Shown here: piece by piece, positions 1 through 11,018 of the stretch
Position numbering within the stretch: the first letter of the stretch is position 1
Layout: every line of letters begins with the position of its first letter
Source of the DNA: Theristus sp. LFF4_11
Lineage: Eukaryota > Nematoda > Chromadorea > Monhysterida > Xyalidae
Assembly: GCA_030248135.1 (NCBI GenBank)
Contig: JASANC010000062.1
Span: 1-64,000, forward strand
DNA length: 64,000 nucleotides
Direction of reading: 5' to 3'
The notes under the pieces: generated by a model
Database searches by the model: none
What the model was told of the DNA's origin: nothing
Seen by the model: only the letters and a program-made list of their open reading frames with translations
Made by a program: the position numbers and the translations under genes

Positions 1-661
1 AAAAAAAGTAAAAAAATAAGCATTTTTTTCAATTTTTTTTATTAAAAATTTTTGAAATTTTTTTCTTTAATGTGCCCTGAAAATGCCGTTTTTGGCATAA
101 TTTTTCGAAAGTTCAACAAAAATTTTCTTTGACTTTACCTTGTCACTTAGTCTTCAACGCTGCAGGTGGTATTCTGGATTGATTTATCGACTGTTTTCAG
201 CCTTGGTGAGTGATGATCGACTCGCGCATTGAAGTACTTGAGCGTCGCAAAGGCTAGTTCAACAAATTCCGATGTCGCTAAGGTGAGATAGAAGCAGAGA
301 ACTCACATTTACGCATCGTTTTTCAGGATCTCGAAAGGTGGAAATTGCACTGTCTGCCACTGCAAGCGTAACTTCGTTGGCTGCTCGTTGCTGTTTCGCC
401 TCGTGTCGTCAGGCATGATCACACCGGTTTGTTGTGGAACTTGTTTCCATGTTATTTGAGGTGAATTGAGAGGCAAAACACGAGACGTGATGTCGTCGGT
501 CGCATCCGCATGATGAAGGTATGGAAGTTGCTTTCGGCCAAAAGAAGCAGTACGATGTTGCAAATGCAATACAAAACGTAAAATACAAATGTGTAGATCC
601 AATCTATGACTAGCACCAAAACATTTGACTGCAGAATAAAAAAGGCTTCGTTTCAATCGTT
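1..661. other. Gene-poor left edge
   Basis: This is the 3' flank of the minus-strand GST gene. It begins with an A/T-rich stretch (about 1-130) that reads as AATAAA-like sequence on the minus strand near 36-41, a possible poly(A) signal. A 115-codon open frame on the minus strand (309-656) has no recognisable domain, no splice logic linking it to the GST, and starts in low-complexity sequence, so I do not call it a gene. Nothing else was recognised. Confidence 0.5.
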
Positions 662-3600
662 TTACGGCAACGGTGCACCCTTGCGCACAGCCTCTGCAAC
701 CTCGGATTTTGCTGAAAAAATCGTATTAGAACGGTTGAACTAAACGTTTTTGAAGCATTCTTAGCAAGCAATTATCCTGCAGTTATTTTGAATAAATTTC
801 TCACCGGTATTATCAGCATAACGTTGATATTTCTCGATCAGTTTTGCATCTTCCGCCATGGTCGGTTGTATGGCCTTGTGTTGTTCGATTTCAGCCAACC
901 ACAGGTGATATCGCTTCGTTTCGGCGGTTTTTGGAATCGAAAAATATAACGTAATCAGGAATCTTTTTTTGCTACCCGGTAAAATACATTTTCTATTTGA
1001 CCCGATAGAAGACATTTTCTATTTGATTGCCTGGCATGGAAGGTGGCTAGTTACAATCAATCAGCGGACAGGTTAAAAAACAAAACAAACACCATTCAAA
1101 ATTTTCATTTACAGTACATTTTCTTGACATACCAACCTCGAAATTGCGATAATGTTTCAAAATGTTGCCAAAACGTAGCGCGAACGGTACTAACATCAGA
1201 TCGGCGTATTGCAGACGGTCATGACCGCCCAAATACACTCCAGTACGTTCAGTTTCACTTGATTCGGTGAATAGATTCCTGTGTCGTTATTATTTTCGAG
1301 AACTCTGTGTCGTTATTATTTTCGAGAACTACCCCTGATGTACGGGTAATCAGGTTTACAGCTTTATCGACGATTCAGGTACACAGCCAAGACCAACTCA
1401 AACACAGTCAATTATCAGCTCTCTGATTGTTCTCACCGAATGCCATCTTGAATTTTTTGCGCGGCTTCGCGTCGATCGGTTTCGCTTTGCTTCATCAACA
1501 GATCGTAGAAAGGCGGCACGATACGCTTTGAGATGTAATCAGCCCACAGTCGCTGTTGCGCGCGCTCGAACGGCTCTGAAGAAGGCGTATTTTAGAGAGC
1601 CTTTTCTATCTTGATTGGCCGGATTTGCAGTGGAGGAAGACTGCAGTGATACACAGATATACAGTGCCAGTCGTAATTCATGCGCCGTTTCAGTGCCATC
1701 CGGTGCAGTCTTGCCCCCCACAAAACATATTTAGGTAAACGTAAAGGCTGCGAGAGCCGTCGGAGCTCCACACACACTGGCAAGAAAAAAAATAATAAGG
1801 CCCGTGTGCCCTGCCTCGTCTAGCCTATCAAATACACAGGGCTGCTGTGGAGCTCGATTGTGCTCGGTGGAGCTTCCTCGCTGTCCACGTTGCACATTAA
1901 TAATGGTTGGCACTGTGCATTTTAAAATTGCAATCGACAGAACAGACAATTTTGAGTTTAGTGTTGAATAACTTCTGAACTCGGCTTTACTTCGGTCAAC
2001 AAAATGAGCAACTGGTATTTTTGTGCCAACAACATGAAAAAAACAACTTTTCTTGGTCAGTTCTGCATGATTTTTCCAATATATCTGGAGAACCAAAAAC
2101 ACTTCCTATAATTACGACAAACAATGACAGAGTTGTGTCCTCCTGCTCCTAGCTGTTTCATCCAGACGTGAACGCAAAAACGGCAATCAACAACGTCCCT
2201 TTTAAACAAAAACAAGCAATACTCCAAAAAAATAAAAAAAACCCAACCGTTCGGCATCAGTGAACGATTCTCGTCCGACGAGACGAATCGCTCCTCGATG
2301 TACTCCAGCAGCACACTCGACTCGTAGACGCAGTGGCCGGACGTCGGGTCGCGCAGTGCCGGCACGAGCCCGCGCGGATTGATGCGCAGCCACTCGACGG
2401 TCTTGTCGTACGGGTCGATCTGAAAAACAATCATTCAGATGGCCAAAAGAGGTTGGTTTTCTTGGTTGTTGAGATGAAAAAAAACGTGAAGTTTGCCGGA
2501 AAAATGCACGCTATTTTTCTGCATGTCCAATGTCTGACCATGCACGACCGCACATCGGGTTTTCACTTTCTCTCGCGGTTTTCGTTTGCGATTTGCCGTT
2601 CTTTTTTTGCGACAAAAACGTCGTTTCGAAACTTTAACAGAATATACATGGTTGTCAATTGACCTGTCCATGCCACACAGCACGTTAACGGAAGAAAGTG
2701 AATTTCATTGTGTGCTCTTTTGAACGCACGCATGCACGACTCGAGCCTCAGTTTCCGTCCTTTTCTAACAAACCGAATATGTAGGCAGATGAACGAGTTT
2801 TTTTTGTCGCGGTTCATCGGATATGCGCGCAGTGAGAGAAATTCAGAATAAAAATAACTGCGACTCTCGCCATGTCTCTACAATTCAGTTTCGACTCGTT
2901 TTATTTTCTTATATCAGTTCAATTTTAGTTTTAAACACCTTCACCGTTTTAGTTTTAAAAGCCACTCGCTTTCCCACTGAAAAATCTGAATGATTGCGCA
3001 ATGTATAGTCTTTAATCCAGTTTATCTGGTTAAACTTTTGGTTTCTCGTATGTTTGCTCCAGAAAAGAACACAACACGGCTAAAAATTTGTCCGAAGAGG
3101 TATGTCCGGTCCGGTGTCTTGTCCGCATGGATGAGCCGCGCGGTGTCCGTGTCCCAAAAAAGTGGCCTAAAACGCCGAGTGTGGTATAGCCGCTCAAAGC
3201 TGATTTTGTCGTGCGAACATTTTCAGATCGATTCCGCTCCGAGGCGGACAGGACGTTGGACACGTTTCTTTAGCGCGATACAACAATTCCATGCAACGTT
3301 TCACGTAATGTTTTATGTACACTGTATATCTGATACTTTTGAACTGCATCCCATTATTTGGATGTGTGAATTGTGCCTGAAATGTTGCGAGATGTTTTTT
3401 TCACATCCAACTGAAAAATTCTTCCAGCAAAACGACCGCGTTAACCCGGTTTTTACCCAAACCGAACTATGTACAACCAGCTGTTGTGGTCGGTTCCGTA
3501 TTGCACCGCATTGTTGGCAATTTTGAAGTTCTTTAATAAAAGTTCGCAACTTTCATGTAAAAACGGTTTGTTCACCTGACGACGACTTCTGTAATATTTT

Positions 3601-3989
3601 TCGTAGAAAGGAGGTGGAATAGTGTTGAATCGATCTGTGGAAAAAGCGCCCAGCGGAAAACTGAAACGCTGTTTCGCGCCCGCACATTGTCCGAATATTC
3701 ATTAATTTTTATTGCATGGAAAAGATTCTGTTTGTTTTTTTATTAATTGGTTGCAGAAAATTGCCGTTTGACGTTCAGTTTTGCTGATTTCAAATTGCCG
3801 CGGAAACGTGAAAAACAATTTCTTTATCAGTGCGTGCAAAAGCCTATTACGACACGTTCAATAAGAAAGACAATAGGTCACTCCTACCTCAACGTAATCA
3901 AAGTCGACCTGCTTTTGCAGCAACGCGATCCACGCCCGCTGCGCGAACGGACAAAACCAGGCGCTGTAGAACTGCGGCTTTTTGCTCAT
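662..3989 (-). CDS. Omega-class glutathione S-transferase
   Basis: Cytosolic thiol transferase / dehydroascorbate reductase-type GST. The six coding exons on the minus strand are 3989-3888, 2419-2248, 1575-1437, 1278-1137, 937-805 and 711-662. They sum to 738 nt, or 245 aa plus stop, the normal length for the family. The N-terminal thioredoxin fold carries WFCPFAQR, with the omega-type catalytic cysteine at residue 13 instead of a Tyr or Ser. It is followed by the glutathione-site motifs GLVPAL and YESSVLLEYIEE. The C-terminal helical domain includes RLWADYISKRIVPPFY. The ATG lies four residues before the first beta strand, as expected. Two oddities: the acceptor of exon 5 reads TTTTTCG where TTTTTCAG is expected, and the acceptor region of exon 4 is tandemly duplicated. 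The gene is divergent from the CPG4-like gene. The substrate is unknown. Confidence 0.9.
1279..1330 (-). repeat. Duplicated 26-bp 3' splice-site block
   Basis: Two perfect head-to-tail copies of a 26-bp unit occupy 1279-1304 and 1305-1330. On the minus strand each copy ends in ACACAG. The copy nearest the exon supplies the acceptor of GST exon 4, so the gene carries two identical candidate 3' splice sites 26 nt apart. Use of the distal one would add 26 nt and shift the frame. Confidence 0.85.
3085..3265. repeat. Inverted-repeat element, family D (copy 1)
   Basis: An element in GST intron 1 with imperfect inverted ends: TGTCCGAAGAGGTATGTCCG on the left and a GGCGGACAGGAC...GGACACG block on the right. 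It resembles the copy at 10555-10733. Both carry repeated GTGTCC / GGACAC words. There is no coding capacity, so it is probably a non-autonomous DNA transposon relic. The boundaries are approximate. Confidence 0.5.
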
Positions 3990-4757
3990 TATCAGTCAAT
4001 AAGACAAATTAGCGCAATTTTTTGTGGTATTACAATTTCCGATTGTTTCAGACGGTCCGTCAAATTTCTACTCTGTAAAATTTATGAGGTCAAAACTATC
4101 TTTATGTTAACTAAAAAAGTACTGCGCGAGCAATCAATTTGTTAAAAGGTCATCAAAACACAAGTTTTTTCGCGTTTTATAAAAATGTTTTATAATAACA
4201 GTTATGGCTAATATTCAAATTTTGAACATTATCATCGTCTGCATGATACAAAAAACCACCACCTTTAGTTTTGCATTTGATCCGCCATGATGTGGCCACA
4301 ATATCTGTTAAACGGGAGCTGCAAAATTGCTGATGCCCGTTCCAAAAACAAACTGCGTAAAACAATAAAACTTAATAAAAACTTACATACACTGCGGTTT
4401 AAATAGGTCAGTGTGGTTTTGATAAAATTTTGGCAGGTGGAAAAAACTGTAGTGCATCTTGCGCATGTTAGTTAGTGGGTGACTGTGTGTTGAAATGTTA
4501 GTTGAAATTGTTGAAGGATTGCATGTGGAAGATTACGGATAGACAACTATTACATTTGTAAAATTCTGTTCAAAGGTGTTTCAAACAAAGAAGGTACACA
4601 GGAAAATTTTGAGCAAAAATTACCACAAGTTTTTTTTCCACAAAATTCCTAAATCTGTGCCCTCCATAAAATGTATACGAAGTTTCCTTGGTTCATTCAG
4701 CAGAACAGAAACATTGCTGTGCAACATTCAACATTTTTCTCCAGAGGACCACACATT
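3990..4757. promoter_or_regulatory. Divergent intergenic region GST / CPG4-like
   Basis: This 768-bp interval separates the start codons of the minus-strand GST and the plus-strand secreted protein, so it must hold the promoters or 5' UTRs of both. It is A/T-rich. I could not identify a convincing TATA box, initiator or repeat. Confidence 0.4.
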
Positions 4758-6624
4758 ATGCAGCTTTTACTATGCATCTTTATGGGCTCCATAACAACAG
4801 CAGCAGCTCGCACAACAGGTCGGCATCTCCATTTTTCATCTTTATGGCAAAAGTTGAATGAGTTCAGCAATCAAAACAGCTTCGTAATGACAATATGAGA
4901 ATATAAAGGACAAAATGAAACTTCAGCGCAACCAACTCGCCAAACAACGGCCGATAACATGTCAGACGAGCAGAAAGTCGGCCAAGCGTGCGTCGACAAA
5001 TGTTTCAGCGCGCTTTATGACGTGTTCAAAGAGCTCAACGTTCGCGGCTCGTTCGACGTCTTTCGCAACATTCCAAGGGTCTGCGCCGTCCACTCGCAAG
5101 TGGTCGCTTGTGTTTATGCGTGCCGCGAGTTTCCACTGAAGCAGGTGGGGCGCAGGGAGATTGAAACTTTAAAAAAAACTGTTTTTGGAACTTCATGCCG
5201 TTTTTGGGAACATACAGTCGATCTATAAATTATAGGGAATCAGCTGATTGGTTGGAATAACGGCATGCATGCTTTTTGTGCAGGCATTGCTGTGAGGGCG
5301 GAGTTTGGTTTGCCCAGAAAACATGCACACCGTGATCCCAACCAATCAGCTGATTCCTTATAATTTAGAGTTCGACTGTACAGGATTTCCTGCATCATTT
5401 CAATTTTGTTCAAACAAGTTCAGCGCTACGCCGAGAACGCCGACGTGGCGGCGTTTGTGTGCGGGCGTAGGCGGCCGCAATTCGAGGCATTGAAACAGTG
5501 CTGGTCGGTCGTTGCGGACACAACCAGGGACGTGCTGACGCCATGCCGCGTGAAGTGCCTCACTGCTGGCGGCCGGTAAGCGAAAGGAGAGCGTTTTAGC
5601 AAAAAAAACCGTTTCAAAAAGACCCGAGACACACTAGGCTAGAAGCAGGAGTAAACAGCTGCTGCAGGAAATCAGGAAGACGAAGACAATCGAACAATAA
5701 TCCACCCGGAACTTTAATCGCCGGCACAGAAAGATCACCGACTGGGCGCTGGGTAACGTCGACCTAGGGAGTCGTTGTACGGCGGAGAAATGCATCAAGG
5801 ATTGCGGGCGAACGAAAATTGCGCAGCTCTGCTCGCGCGAACCGCTGCCGCGCGCGCTGCAAGCGCCACGGCTGGCTGGACGCACGATCACGGCGTCGCA
5901 GATGGCAGCCGCGTTGTTCGATGCGTATTACCGGAATCAAATGCGCCGCCAATTCGCAAGGCAACTGATAGAGCATCAGAGAAGGTAACAATGACGCTGA
6001 GATTCTCGGTTTTTTCTGACAAACAGCAATGCCCATTATTATGTACGTACACTTGTTTATTTTGGAGAAACATCGTAAGCAGGACCAAAAATCGTCTCAT
6101 TCCTTTTTACTGTTGAATAATTCGATAATCTACATAACTTTATTAGCAACAACGGCCAGCACATGCCCGAGTGCGCGTGGGCAGTTCGAGGCGCGCTGAG
6201 ACAGCAACGGGACTCGCCCGTTTCCATCGAGCGACAAAGCGAACAAGAGGTCGACGATTATATCACGCTTGATGCGCTCGATCATCACCTCAACTACAAT
6301 CAACATCACAGCGACAGAAGTGAACATGTAAACCGATCACAAAATGTAGTTGAAAATAACCGCGAAAACAACCAACGAAAAATGGAAACGAGCCCGGATG
6401 AGAGTGCAAAAGACGCACACAAACATTTTGGATTTGTGGGACCGACGCTGCCACCGATTCCGACGACGACGGCGCACGTCACGGCACAAACACAAATTAA
6501 AATTTTGAAACCGGACGAAAATGGGCAACCGATCAAATCTGCGGCATCATTACTTGACAGTTCGTGGTGTTTCGTGACGACAATTGTGTTGGGAGTTGTT
6601 TTTCACTTCTTGAGATTTCATTAG
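4758..6624 (+). CDS. Secreted cysteine-rich protein, CPG4-like
   Basis: The five exons are 4758-4818, 4927-5144, 5424-5575, 5730-5984 and 6147-6624, totalling 1164 nt (387 aa). The first exon encodes a signal peptide (MQLLLCIFMGSITTAAA). Residues of about 30-240 carry around 15 cysteines in a repeated spacing (CVDKC, CVYAC, CRVKC, CIKDC) that resembles the nematode chondroitin proteoglycan 4 (CPG4) domain. The C-terminal third is hydrophilic, with an NRS glycosylation sequon, His/Asp/Asn-rich stretches and a PTTTAH segment. It ends in a hydrophobic tail (WCFVTTIVLGVVFHFL), which could be a GPI-anchor signal or a membrane segment. An alternative start at 4959 lacks the signal peptide and is less likely. 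The CPG4 assignment rests on cysteine pattern only. The role is inferred to be extracellular matrix, eggshell or cuticle. Confidence 0.72.
5213..5380. repeat. MITE family B, copy 1
   Basis: A nearly complete palindromic element of about 168 bp in intron 2 of the CPG4-like gene. It starts TACAGTCGA and ends TTCGACTGTA. The inner arms contain AATCAGCTGATTGGTTGG and its reverse complement, around a core with GGGCGGAGTTTGGTT. Other copies are near 20013, 24121, 28699, 44555, 59564 (truncated) and 13674 (partial). Confidence 0.85.
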
Positions 6625-6769
6625 AAGAGAGATTGTTATTTTATTGCGCCAAAAGATTCTCAAGGAGAAAACAAACAATTGCGCTGATAAAATATGACCC
6701 AAAACTCTGATCTAAAAATTTATCGCTGTGACTTTTGTCAGTTTCAACAGCTGAATGGCGACATGAGGC

Positions 6770-6775
6770 AATAAA
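6770..6775 (+). terminator. Poly(A) signal AATAAA, CPG4-like gene
   Basis: A canonical AATAAA hexamer 146 nt after the stop codon of the CPG4-like gene, on the coding strand. It is the first in that direction and probably sets the 3' end. Confidence 0.5.
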
Positions 6776-8818
6776 TGTATAAATTTGATGACGGTTTGGC
6801 AAAACTGTTCGGTTGCAAACGCGCGATAATGCGTCGAAACCAAAAATGAATTCCGTGGTTGAACAGTTGTCCACCGAGACAACTAACGAAACGGAACGAA
6901 GAAACCACCAACAAACAATTGATTAAACTAGTAGATAACCTGTGCCGCCTGCGGCACGGTTAGCTGATAAATGCAATTATCATTTTTGAGTGGATTTTGG
7001 CTTTTTGACCCGTGCTTGATTTAATCACTAGTTCTGACACAAGATACCACATTACACAAAAGAAAAAAACAAAACAAAAAGCAGCAAATATGAAAACAAT
7101 ATCAAAAAGCCAAATCATTGATTGGCTTGGCAACAGCAACGACAGCGAGGCGAGCTCTTTGTCTTCAACCGGTTGCTCAATCTGTCTGCATTTTAACCGA
7201 AACATCAAGTCGCATGCTAAAAAGTTTCACCAGAGTGCCCCAGCACTCGTTGTCGGACATTGCTAAAACGAACCTGATTCAAATCTTAATCTTAAAGTCT
7301 AATCCTAAGCCTAACTTGATCCTAACCTAATCCTAACCTAGCCAAGCCTTTTCAGGAAGTAAGATGTCAGAACAATTGCGTTTTGAACAAGTTCTTGTTG
7401 GGCCGGTGCGTGTGCACGTGCGCTAGTGGATCATGAGCATGAGCATGCCGATGCCCGTGCGCGTGCGTTTTAAAAAAAAGAAGCGCCAGGGCATATTAGA
7501 GGAAAATTTTTCAAATTTTTTTTTAAATCGGCATTTTTGTTTTTTTTAATCACTTTTTTTAATTTTGCTTTTTGTTTAACAACCCTAGTCTGGCCCCCCA
7601 AATTCGAGAGGGGGGGTATTTTGACCAAAATTTGGGGGGGGGGCTGCCCGGGGGGGGGTGTCGACTTGGTTGGGGGGGGTACCCCCACCCCCCCATCTCG
7701 ACCCCTGCTTCCAACCAGTACCGAAGGCGAAAGCAAATTTTCGAGGGGGGTGTCGCCACATGGGGGTGCCGAAAATTTTTCAGGGGGGTGTCAGTCATGG
7801 TACAGTGACACCCCCCAGGCGTGGGCCATGGGGGTGCACTATTGTAGAAAAATTTCTGGGGGGTGCACACCCCCCGCCCCACACATGAGATTTTTTCGCT
7901 TAAATTTTGAAGGAAAAACGCTAAATTTTGTTGCAAAATTACAATGAAGAATGTCAAGTTACCATTAGCTTATATTATGGACTTTAAGGACAAAAATCAT
8001 GATTTTTGAGCAAAAATTTATGATTTTTGGGTGGTCCGAGAAAATTTTTGGGGGTGTCACTGTTACTTAGGTCCATGTAGGGGGGGGGGGGTGGGGTGTC
8101 CAGCAAATTTCGAGGGGGGGGGTGTGGATGGTCCAGTGTCAGGTTTTGGGGGGTGGGTGTCGCGTGACCTCCCACCCCCCACGCGGAGGTCTCGGGTGCT
8201 CTGGGGGGGTGTACCCCCCCACCCCCCTCGTCTTTGGTACTGCTTCCAACATCAATTTTTAAAACTTCGAAAATTGAAAATTTGATTCAGGAAAATTCGG
8301 ACTTTATCCCCCAAAAGATCTGATTTCAAAATGTTTTTTGAAATAGAGGGAATTTCGGTCGTGGGGCACGTGGTTCCCATCTGATTGGTGTTGCTTTGCT
8401 TTTGATTTTCTATTAATTGCGTTGTTGACTTGTCAAATACCAGGCACTTGCAGTTTTTATTTTCAGCTTCTGCATTTAAAAATACCTAAAGTAAATTATG
8501 TTGACACGTTTTCAGTGGATAACATGTTTAATCATCCAATCAAGTGAAATTCAAAACAGAATGAAACTGCAATATCGGCAGTTAATAATGAAATAGCGGA
8601 AACCCATTTCTCAAATAAGATTGAATTCAGTAGATCCAATGAGTATTGGGCCGCAGATGACCAAATGTAAATAGCGAAGTTTATCAATGGACAAATGATG
8701 AGTGCTGCTCTGGTGGCCGTCTTTGCTGCCCACGGACGCTCGTCGACTGTAGACGTTCGTGAAAAAGTCCGCGATTCTGTGTTGCAGTTGTGTCAGACTT
8801 TGTTCGTTGTCCGCGTCT
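6776..8818. other. Intergenic, A/T-rich with G-run block
   Basis: This lies between the ends of the convergent CPG4-like and MYND genes. Apart from the G/C-run block at 7586-8250 I see only short low-complexity stretches: a run of TCCTAA-like words at 7290-7345, and GTGCGCGTGCG / GAGCATGAGCATG words at 7400-7470. No gene is supported. Confidence 0.5.
7586..8250. repeat. G-run / C-run repeat block
   Basis: About 660 bp containing many runs of 6-11 G or C embedded in recurring words: AAATT(T)CGAGGGGGG, GGGGTGTC, GTACCCCC and CTGCTTCCAAC. The segments near 7670-7725 and 8200-8250 are direct repeats of one another (G-run, GTACCCCC, C-run, then TACTGCTTCCAAC or a close variant). A related short patch lies at 35609-35652. 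It is strongly G-quadruplex-prone. It could be a degenerate mobile element or a simple-sequence expansion. The open frames through it are low complexity and not credible genes. Confidence 0.7.
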
Positions 8819-11018
8819 TCACGCAGCTTCAGTCGTCCCGCTGCGTCTGCGTCTGGAAACACACGAGTTGTTTGGATAAAAACGTGTTTGTTTTTGATCT
8901 CCACCCCCAAACGCCTTCGGAATCGAAGGATCAACTGCGGCTTTCTCAACTACATGACTCAATTCGTAAAAATGCTATTTTTTGCTGAGCTGAGCTACCA
9001 GCTACCGTTGGTTGACTTGTTGAGTAGGCGTGCTCAGTGTCCACTGGAAAAAAAACTGTTGCGCTGTTTTTTGTATTGTTTCGTTGAACCCCCATTGTTC
9101 ATTAGTTGACGAATGAATAGTGGAGCCACCATGAGAAATACCATTTGTTTGGCAAAACTGCTAGCAACTGGAATAATGAGCAATTGGCATATTACCATCT
9201 TATGATGGGGCAAAACGCACGTGTTTGTGCGAAATCGTATTTTTCAAAGCTGGCTGGCAACATGCCGGCGCCTTTGGCGGCGTACAAAAATCGGCCAAAC
9301 TTCTTCATGCGCTCATCAGCGCTCATCATTGGCTGCTGCGCGCACCTCGCAGCTGCGCGTTCTTCCTGCAAGAAAGAAAATGGCGGGAAATTTCAAAAAA
9401 ACCGAATGCACGCAAGTGACTGACTCCGTGTATATACCCAGGCCAGACACATAATTTTGGTGCTAAAGTTTACCACCACAAAAAAATGGTGGCAAACACA
9501 ATTCGATTTTACAATTGAATGCGCGTGTTTAAAGATAATAAGAATCGAATAGTTTCGTACGGCTGATAAATGCTACTGGTGTTCCTTTTACCACGGATCG
9601 CACTAAACTGACGCAGCAGTGGTGTGATAGCGTACCAAACTCTGACTGATCGAGACTGACCATTTCGTCGTAGCAGCGCACCCTGAACGTCTCAACGAGC
9701 AGTTCACTGAGTTTGCGCGTCAGCTGCTCGTGCGCGTGCACACCAACCGCCGTCGACACGGTGTCCACAAAGTCAATGTACCAGCGCAGCGGGTCGACCG
9801 CTTGACTCTTGTGCTTTCGAAAGTGGAACGGATTGCGGTGTTTGCACGAATGTTTGTGGTCGTGCCAGTGCGCCAGTTGGCATTCCTGTCAAGAGCACCA
9901 AAACGAAAGCAACTGCCTCCTTTTCATCAGCCGCCTCTGTTTTTTTTTAGCGTGTGACAACCTTTGAACAGTAGGCGACGGCGCGACAGTTGCCACAGAC
10001 GGACAAGACGGTGTGCTCGTTTTCGCAGTGCCCACAGTGGTACGTGGTGATGCCAGTCGCCGACGTGGTGCTCCTGCAGGTTACACTTCAGGTGTAGCGA
10101 CAGGATGGCGATTTAGTGGACTGGAGAACAATCGAGATTACAGAGAAAAGATCACATTATACAGCAGAATCACACATAAATTACAGCTAGATATTTGCGA
10201 TAATCGGCCATCATCAACTTTACCCTCACACTCCGTCCACACATACCTACGCCAAAAAGAAAACGTGCAGTCGGTCGCGTGTCGTATGACTTACGCAACT
10301 AACGAACATAGCTTTTGTGAGCGTAAAGGCGGAAACACCATTTAGTTTTTTCGTCCGTACGCACAAACGTCGTTCTAAATCCCGTGCGCAAACTAATCGT
10401 GTCCGTAATGTATTAAGATAGCACACACGACACGATTTCTAAATCGCGTGGCCATTTTTTACGTGTCGTGTCCGTGCGTACGCACAAAAAAACTAATTGC
10501 TAAACGCGGCTTAATGCAGCCAGCCAGTGCATCACGTTTGAACTGACGAGAAGCAGGTGTCCGAACATGTGTCCGGTGCCCTGTCGCCTGGGTGTTTCGC
10601 GTGATGTTCCGCGGAATAAAAATGCGGCAACATCACACTCTGCGTTTTCGGTCACTTTTATTTCCGGAACACGGACACCGCGCGAGACACGCAGGCGGAC
10701 AGGACACCGGATACCTGATCGGTTCGGACACCTTTCTTGGCGTGCTCTGAAGAGCATCACAAAAAAACGCGATGGCATTCCAGATGTTGTTCACGCCTGT
10801 ATGTTGTTTCTTGTTGCAACCGGCAACTAGGAAGAAAACGCACGGCAACAAGGAAAAAGTGTGAGTGCGATGGAGCAAATTAGGGGCAAAAGAGAGCGGC
10901 CATACCTTTTAGCAGCGTCGTAACCTCGTCGCTGATTGTCGGGGGTGTAAATCATGGGCCTGAAGACGTGCTGCCCACTAGCCGCAAGTGTCGCCATGAT
11001 ACGCACATTTTCCGTCAT
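8819..11018 (-). CDS. MYND-type zinc-finger protein
   Basis: The five minus-strand exons are 11018-10906, 10073-9962, 9885-9592, 9365-9221 and 8934-8819, totalling 780 nt (259 aa). Residues of about 50-90, spanning exons 2 and 3, form a complete MYND finger with CGHC, CGNC, YCSKEC and HW-H-C ligand groups in normal order. MYND fingers usually bind proline-rich peptides in transcriptional or cytoplasmic partners. The region after the finger (WYIDFVDTVSTAVG, then MKKFGRFLYAAKGAGMLP) is folded-looking but matches no family I recognise, and the tail is basic (SRRRRSGTTEAA). The last exon is the weakest: another frame of the same DNA stays open to 8611 and would give a longer C-terminus with a different donor. 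Phase and total length favour the stated model. Confidence 0.72.
10339..10513. repeat. Inverted-repeat element, family C (copy 1)
   Basis: An element of about 175 bp in MYND intron 1 with inverted arms (TTAGTTTTTTCGTCCGTACG on the left, GTGCGTACGCACAAAAAAAC on the right) and inner words GATTTCTAAATCGCGTGGCC and CGTGTCCGTAATG. Related copies are at about 20750-20875 (internally deleted) and 47090-47278 (opposite orientation). It is non-coding. Confidence 0.75.
10555..10733. repeat. Inverted-repeat element, family D (copy 2)
   Basis: The left arm reads AGGTGTCCGAACATGTGTCC and then GTGCCCTGTCGCCTG. The right arm is its inverted counterpart, ending GGTTCGGACACCT. The middle contains a second inverted pair around CCGCGGAATAAAAATG and TTTTATTTCCGGAACACGG. 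It sits in MYND intron 1, next to the family C copy. Confidence 0.75.

Noticed and set aside
2990..3526. 178-codon plus-strand open frame
   Set aside because: It runs through a family D inverted-repeat element inside GST intron 1 and has no domain or splice continuity.
8611..8949. Alternative last exon of the MYND gene in another frame
   Set aside because: Using it breaks phase with the GTGCGT donor of exon 4. The chosen frame gives an exact multiple of three. It is not fully excluded.
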